Positions 7,618 through 12,900 of a DNA stretch of 15,000 bases are shown one piece after another; the stretch's first letter is position 1; each line of letters begins with the position of its first letter. The position numbers and the translations under genes are program-made. The stretch spans positions 1 through 15,000 of the forward strand of contig CAJNDS010001406.1 of the NCBI GenBank assembly GCA_905221605.1. Direction: 5' to 3'. The notes beneath the pieces are model-generated. The model ran no database searches, was not told the origin of the DNA, and saw only the letters and a list, made by a program, of their open reading frames with translations. This DNA is from Symbiodinium natans. Taxonomy: Eukaryota > Sar > Dinophyceae > Suessiales > Symbiodiniaceae.

Positions 7618-9879
7618 TCCCCCCCCCCCTCCCCCCCGCCCCCCCTCCCCCCTTTTTTTGCTTCGGGTGCAAGCACTGCACCCATGCACCTCCAAGCCAC
7701 CTAGGACCGGGTAGCGTGCGCTTGAAGCGACAGAACTTCCCCTGGGCTGCCCTGAGCCCCCTAAAACACCCAAACCCTAAACCCTCCTAAAACCTCCCAA
7801 CCCGCGCTTAATCCCTAAACCCCTGCACGCTATAACCGACGAAGCAACTCCAAACAGAGGTTTTGCTTAACTCCGTGGTGATGATGGTCGAGCTCGAGCT
7901 GGAAGGTGCCGTGGGTTCAGGCAAAAGGGTTTTGGTGTTTTGGGTTAGCTTTTAGCCTTTTAGTTTTTTAGCCTGTTAGCCTTTTAGCCTTTAGGCTTTT
8001 AGGGTTCCAACATTTTCGAGGTGGTCGTCTTCAAGAGGCCTGCATGCGTACAGGGCGGAAAGAGGGGCCTTCCAAGCGGCCAACAAATTTTCCAGGAAGG
8101 CCTTTCATGAAATGGGGGTTTGCGAAAATAGGGGACCCCGGAAAGACCCCTAGATCGTAGGATCCCCTTAAAATAAGGATCCCAACAAGGTGCCCCCTAA
8201 TTTCGGAAACCCTCTTAAACCCGAAACCCTAAACCCTAAACCCTATACCCTAAACCCAATGACCCTAAAGCCTCTAATTTCGGAGGCCCCCAAAATTGGG
8301 CACCCCTTGAACTTGGAAACCTACTTCCTCGAGCCGCCTAAATACTGATGGCTGGTGTGGGCCACTCTTTTCAAGATCCCGCAGCATGTAAGCAAAAGAA
8401 GTCCTAAACCCCAAGCCAAACAAGCATCAAACCCCAAACCCCAAACCCCAAACCTCAAACCCTAAACCCCAAACCCTAACCCCTAAACCCCAAACCCCAA
8501 ACCCTAAACCTTCAACCCCAAACCCCAAACCCCAAACCCCAAACCCTAAACCCTAAACCCTAAACCCTAAACCCTAAACCCTAAACCCTAAACCCTAAAC
8601 CCTAAACCCTAAACCCTAAACCCTAAACCCTAAACCCTAAACCCCAACCCCTGCGGCATGAGGAGCGGCCTTGGGGTCGGGGCTTGGCCTTGGCGAGAGC
8701 ATGTCCTACGAGGCACCCAGGGTTCATGGCTCAAGGGTTTAGGGTTTAGGGTTTAGGGTTTAGTGTTTAGGGTGTAGGGTTTAGGGTTTAGGGTTTAGGG
8801 TTTAGGGTGTAGGGTTTAGGGTTTAGGGTGTAGGGTTTAGGGTTTAGGGTTTAGGGTTTAGGCCTGGAGTGTTCAATTGGAGATTGCGCCAGCTTCAGTC
8901 CTGGTCGGAAAAAGGGTTTAGGGTTTAGGGTTTAGGTTTAGGGTTTGGGGTTTGGAGTATAGGGTTGGCGCTCATCGGTGCTTGGTGCGTTCTGCCCTTC
9001 CTCGCGGTTGCTTCGGGGTTTGGGTTTCGGGGTTTTGGTTGAGGTTGAGGGTTTGCGTGTAGGTGATCGGGAGTCCAACTGTGTGGCATTTGAGAGGCCT
9101 CCCACAAAGCGATACGGGGGTTTTCGAAATTAGGGGTACCTTAGTGGGTCCTTTTTATCCGACTATTTGGGGAACTACATTAAGGGCACCCTATTTTCGT
9201 AAGCCCCCATGTATCGGGTTCAGGGCAACTTGTGTGTCTGGACTGGTTGCAGCTTCTCCCCAAGATTGCGTTTCATGGCTGAGTTTGTAGGAGCATCAGA
9301 TGCTGGCTGGCGCTCAATGGGGTTTAGGTTAGGCCCTCGCCCCACCCCTGGCTAAAACTCTGACCCACTTGAGAGAGAAAATTTGCTTTCAAAAGGGGCT
9401 CATTCGTGAGGGGGGTGCCCCAGCATTCGGGAAAAAGGGGCAGATTCCATGTTTTTTTATGCGCAGGCCCGAAAACCCGACAGAGTCGTTGGCAGTGCGG
9501 GGTGTCAAAAACACGCAAACGCAAAACCGTAAACCCCAAAGCCCAAACCGTAAACCCTAAACCCTAAACCCCAAACCCCAAACCCCAAACCCTACACCCT
9601 AAACCCTAAACCCTAAACCCCCCCCTTTGAGCAGCAGGACGTCGCGGAGCCCTTTCGAGCAGTCCACCGGTTCTTTGTCTTCGCCTTTCTCGGTCCGGGA
9701 GCCTACCAGGATGCAGGTCTAGGGGTTCATGGGTTTGGGGTTTAGGGTCCAGGGTTTAGGGTTTAGGGGTACTGATTGAGCCAATCATAACTGTACTTAT
9801 AACTGGGCACATAAGGGGCTTATAAGTAGCTTACAAGGGCTTTTGAACTTGACTCAAGAAGGTAAGGCCTTCTTGGGGA

Positions 9880-9915
<36 letters not shown>

Positions 9916-12900
9916 TGTAGCCGGTACCCTAAACCCTAAACCCTGAACCCCAAACCCTAAACCCTAAACCCCTTTTCCAACCTTACAACCATGGGCTTTG
10001 GGATGCCTCAAGGCGAGCTGCTGGTGCGGCTGGTGGTGATCCAGTGGAGCTTCTTCAAAGATGTAGCGATCCTCGGGTGCAGCAGTTTGGGCCTGAACGG
10101 TTTAGGGTTTAGGGTTTAGGGTTTAGGGTTGAGGGTTGAGGGTGCTGAACCGTAAGCTTCCTAAGCCCCGAATGAATGCTTCGTGGAAGGATGCCATGGG
10201 CGTTGGGGTTCTCAGGGCCAGCAGCTAGGTAGGTCTCTCTACAGAGATTCTAAGTCAGCTTAGGGTATTTGGGGGGTTCAGGCCAGAAAGGGACCAATAT
10301 AGCCAAAAGAGAAGCCGAACCAAGCATCCTTACCCGTTCTGATGGTTCCTCTTACGACAAAACCAAGACCCTGTCCATACACAGGATGCTGGAAAGCCCA
10401 GACCCCTTACATTGGGACTATGTGAGGCGTGTGCACTATGCATATATATATATATATATATGTATGTTGTTTGTATGTATGTATGTATGTATGTATGTAT
10501 GTATGTATGTATGTATGTATGTATGTATGTATGTATGTATGTATGTATGTATGTATGTATGTATAACTATACATACATACATACATACATATGTATATAC
10601 ACACACACACACATATCGGGGGAGGAGGGGGTTGCATGGTTTGGGGTTTAGGGAACTAGCCTGGGGTGAAACGAAAGGGAACTAGGATGGCGGCTCCTTG
10701 GTTCCAGTCCCCGGACGCAGGTGCCCCAACTAAACCTTAACCCTAAATCCGAGGTTTTCCCTAGGCCCTAAACCCTAAACCCTAAGCCCTAAGCCCTAAA
10801 CCCTAAACCCTAAACCCTAAACCCTAAACCCTAAACGGCGCAGTGCCTTTGAGTCAGGAATTGGTTCGACATTCTGTTGGTAATCCTTGGCCTGCTGGAG
10901 ATCACGTGCGGGACTTAGTTTTGTTGAGCCCAGGCTTCGATACCGGTTCGGTTGGGGGCTTAGGGTTCGCAAATAGTCTCTGAACTCTGATTGGGGGTAT
11001 TACAATCCTCGTCAAGGACTGTATGTATAGGGGGCACATCCCAAATTTGGTGGCATAGTAGAACACCAAGTGCCGCCTACACCTCAATCCGCCGAGCCCT
11101 GCGCATGCGCCCATCCTTCCGTGGAACCAAGGGTCATGCAAGGGGATGTCAAGAACATCTTGATGATGCGGCTGATGCGCACTGTGCGTCTTGGCGACCC
11201 CCATGAAAACCTCCCCTTAAACCCAAAGCCCTAAGCACCCGGAAAGCCCTTGAACGTGCGCAATCTGTTGGTGTCCCTCGCAATCAACAAGGCACCAACC
11301 CTGGGTTACTCTGAACATCAGGGGCTTTCTTGTATATATATAGGGTTTAGGGTGTAGGGTCTAGGGGTTAGGGTTTAGGTCTAGGGTTTAGGGTCTAGGG
11401 TTTAGGGTTTAGGGTTTCGGGGATGGCCAGAGGGTTTAGGATCTGGTTTTCGGGGCTTCAGCCGCATGCCCGTGGCCAGCCCTGCAACCTCTAAGGCCTA
11501 GCGTGACCGAGGGCTTAGGGTTTAGGGTTTAGGGTTTAGGGTTTAGGGTTTAGGGTTTAGGGTTTACGGTTTAGGGTTTAGGATACGCCCCTAAGCACAG
11601 TACTGACAAGAGCAAGAATGATCTGATTTCACGGTAGCAGTAATGAGAGCAATCATACCAACAAGCATAAACCACAAGGATGATACAGCCTGAAGAATGA
11701 TTAACAACATCAAAGAACCATCGCTGACAGAAGTTCGGCGCCCCAGCAGAAACCACACAATCGACCCTAAATCCCAAACCCTAAACCCTGAACCCTAAAC
11801 CCTAAACCCTAACCCTAAACCCTAAACCCTGAACCCTGAACCCTAAACCCAACAAATCAGGAAAGCCTTCCGGGCTGTCCGCATGGTGCGAGCTTTCCGT
11901 TTGTTCCGTGGGCTGCAGCATCTCGCCTGCACCAGGGTCCTTCAACCCTAAACCCTACAGCGATAGCCCGAAGCCACAGCCAATGGTATTCTGAAACTAT
12001 ACGCTCAAGGCCAAGGCGCGCACGCCTGCGCCCCCTCCCTACTAGGGTGGGGGCGGCGCTTAAGCCCATCGAGGTCACCAGTACTGGTCCCGCTAATATT
12101 AAGCCACTCCTGAGACCTAGGGTTTAGGGTTTAGGGGTGTAGGGTTGGGCGAGGTGGCAAGCCTGGTGCAAAAAGGGGTGTAGGGTTCTGAAGCCCAAAA
12201 TGGGTCAGGACCGCCTGGACCTCCCTTGAATCCCCCGAAACCCGTGGAACGGGTCGGTCTTGCTGAGACCTTGGCTGTTCATCGGAATCTTATTTTACAC
12301 TCCTGAGGTCAGGAAAAACCCTGCAAACAATTGCGTTTAAGCCCGAAAAGGAGTAGGTTTTGGGAAGCTTCGAGCTTGTTCGAGAGCCTACGGCACAGAA
12401 AGCTACAGATACCTTTTGGGAGACCTAAGGTGCCCGGAACCCCCAGCCTAAACCCCAAACCCGAAACCCCAAACCCCAAACCGCCCCTAACCCCTAAACC
12501 CTAAACCCTAAACCCTAAACCCTAAACCCTAAACCCTAAACCCTAAACCCTAAACCCTAAACCCTCAACCCTCAACCCTAAACCCTAAACCCTAAACCCT
12601 AAACCCTGAACCCTAAACCCTAAACCCTAAACCCTAAACCCTAAACCCTAAACCCTAAACCCTAACCCTAAACCTCTTGCACCCCTAAACCCTCTCTTCA
12701 GGCTTCTGGTCAAAGCCTGCTACTGCTTCCTCCCTTCGCTCGGCTGGTCGATGATCCTCCTGGCCGTGTTCATGTCCATCGGCACGTGCCCTGGCGCGTG
12801 GCTGGAGTTTCGGGCCGTCGCTTGTGGGGTTTAGGGTTTAGGGGTTAGGGCTTAGAGTTCAGGGTTTCCGGCAAAAAGGGTTTAGGGGTTAGGGCTTAGA

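Noticed and set aside
7561-7773. Minus-strand Gly-rich frame
   Set aside because: Its poly-Gly is the reverse of the poly-C tract, and it spans intron 2 of the channel gene.
10269-10685. Open frames with Met-Tyr-Val-Cys and His-Thr-Tyr-Ile repeats on both strands
   Set aside because: They are direct translations of the TATG/CATA microsatellite.
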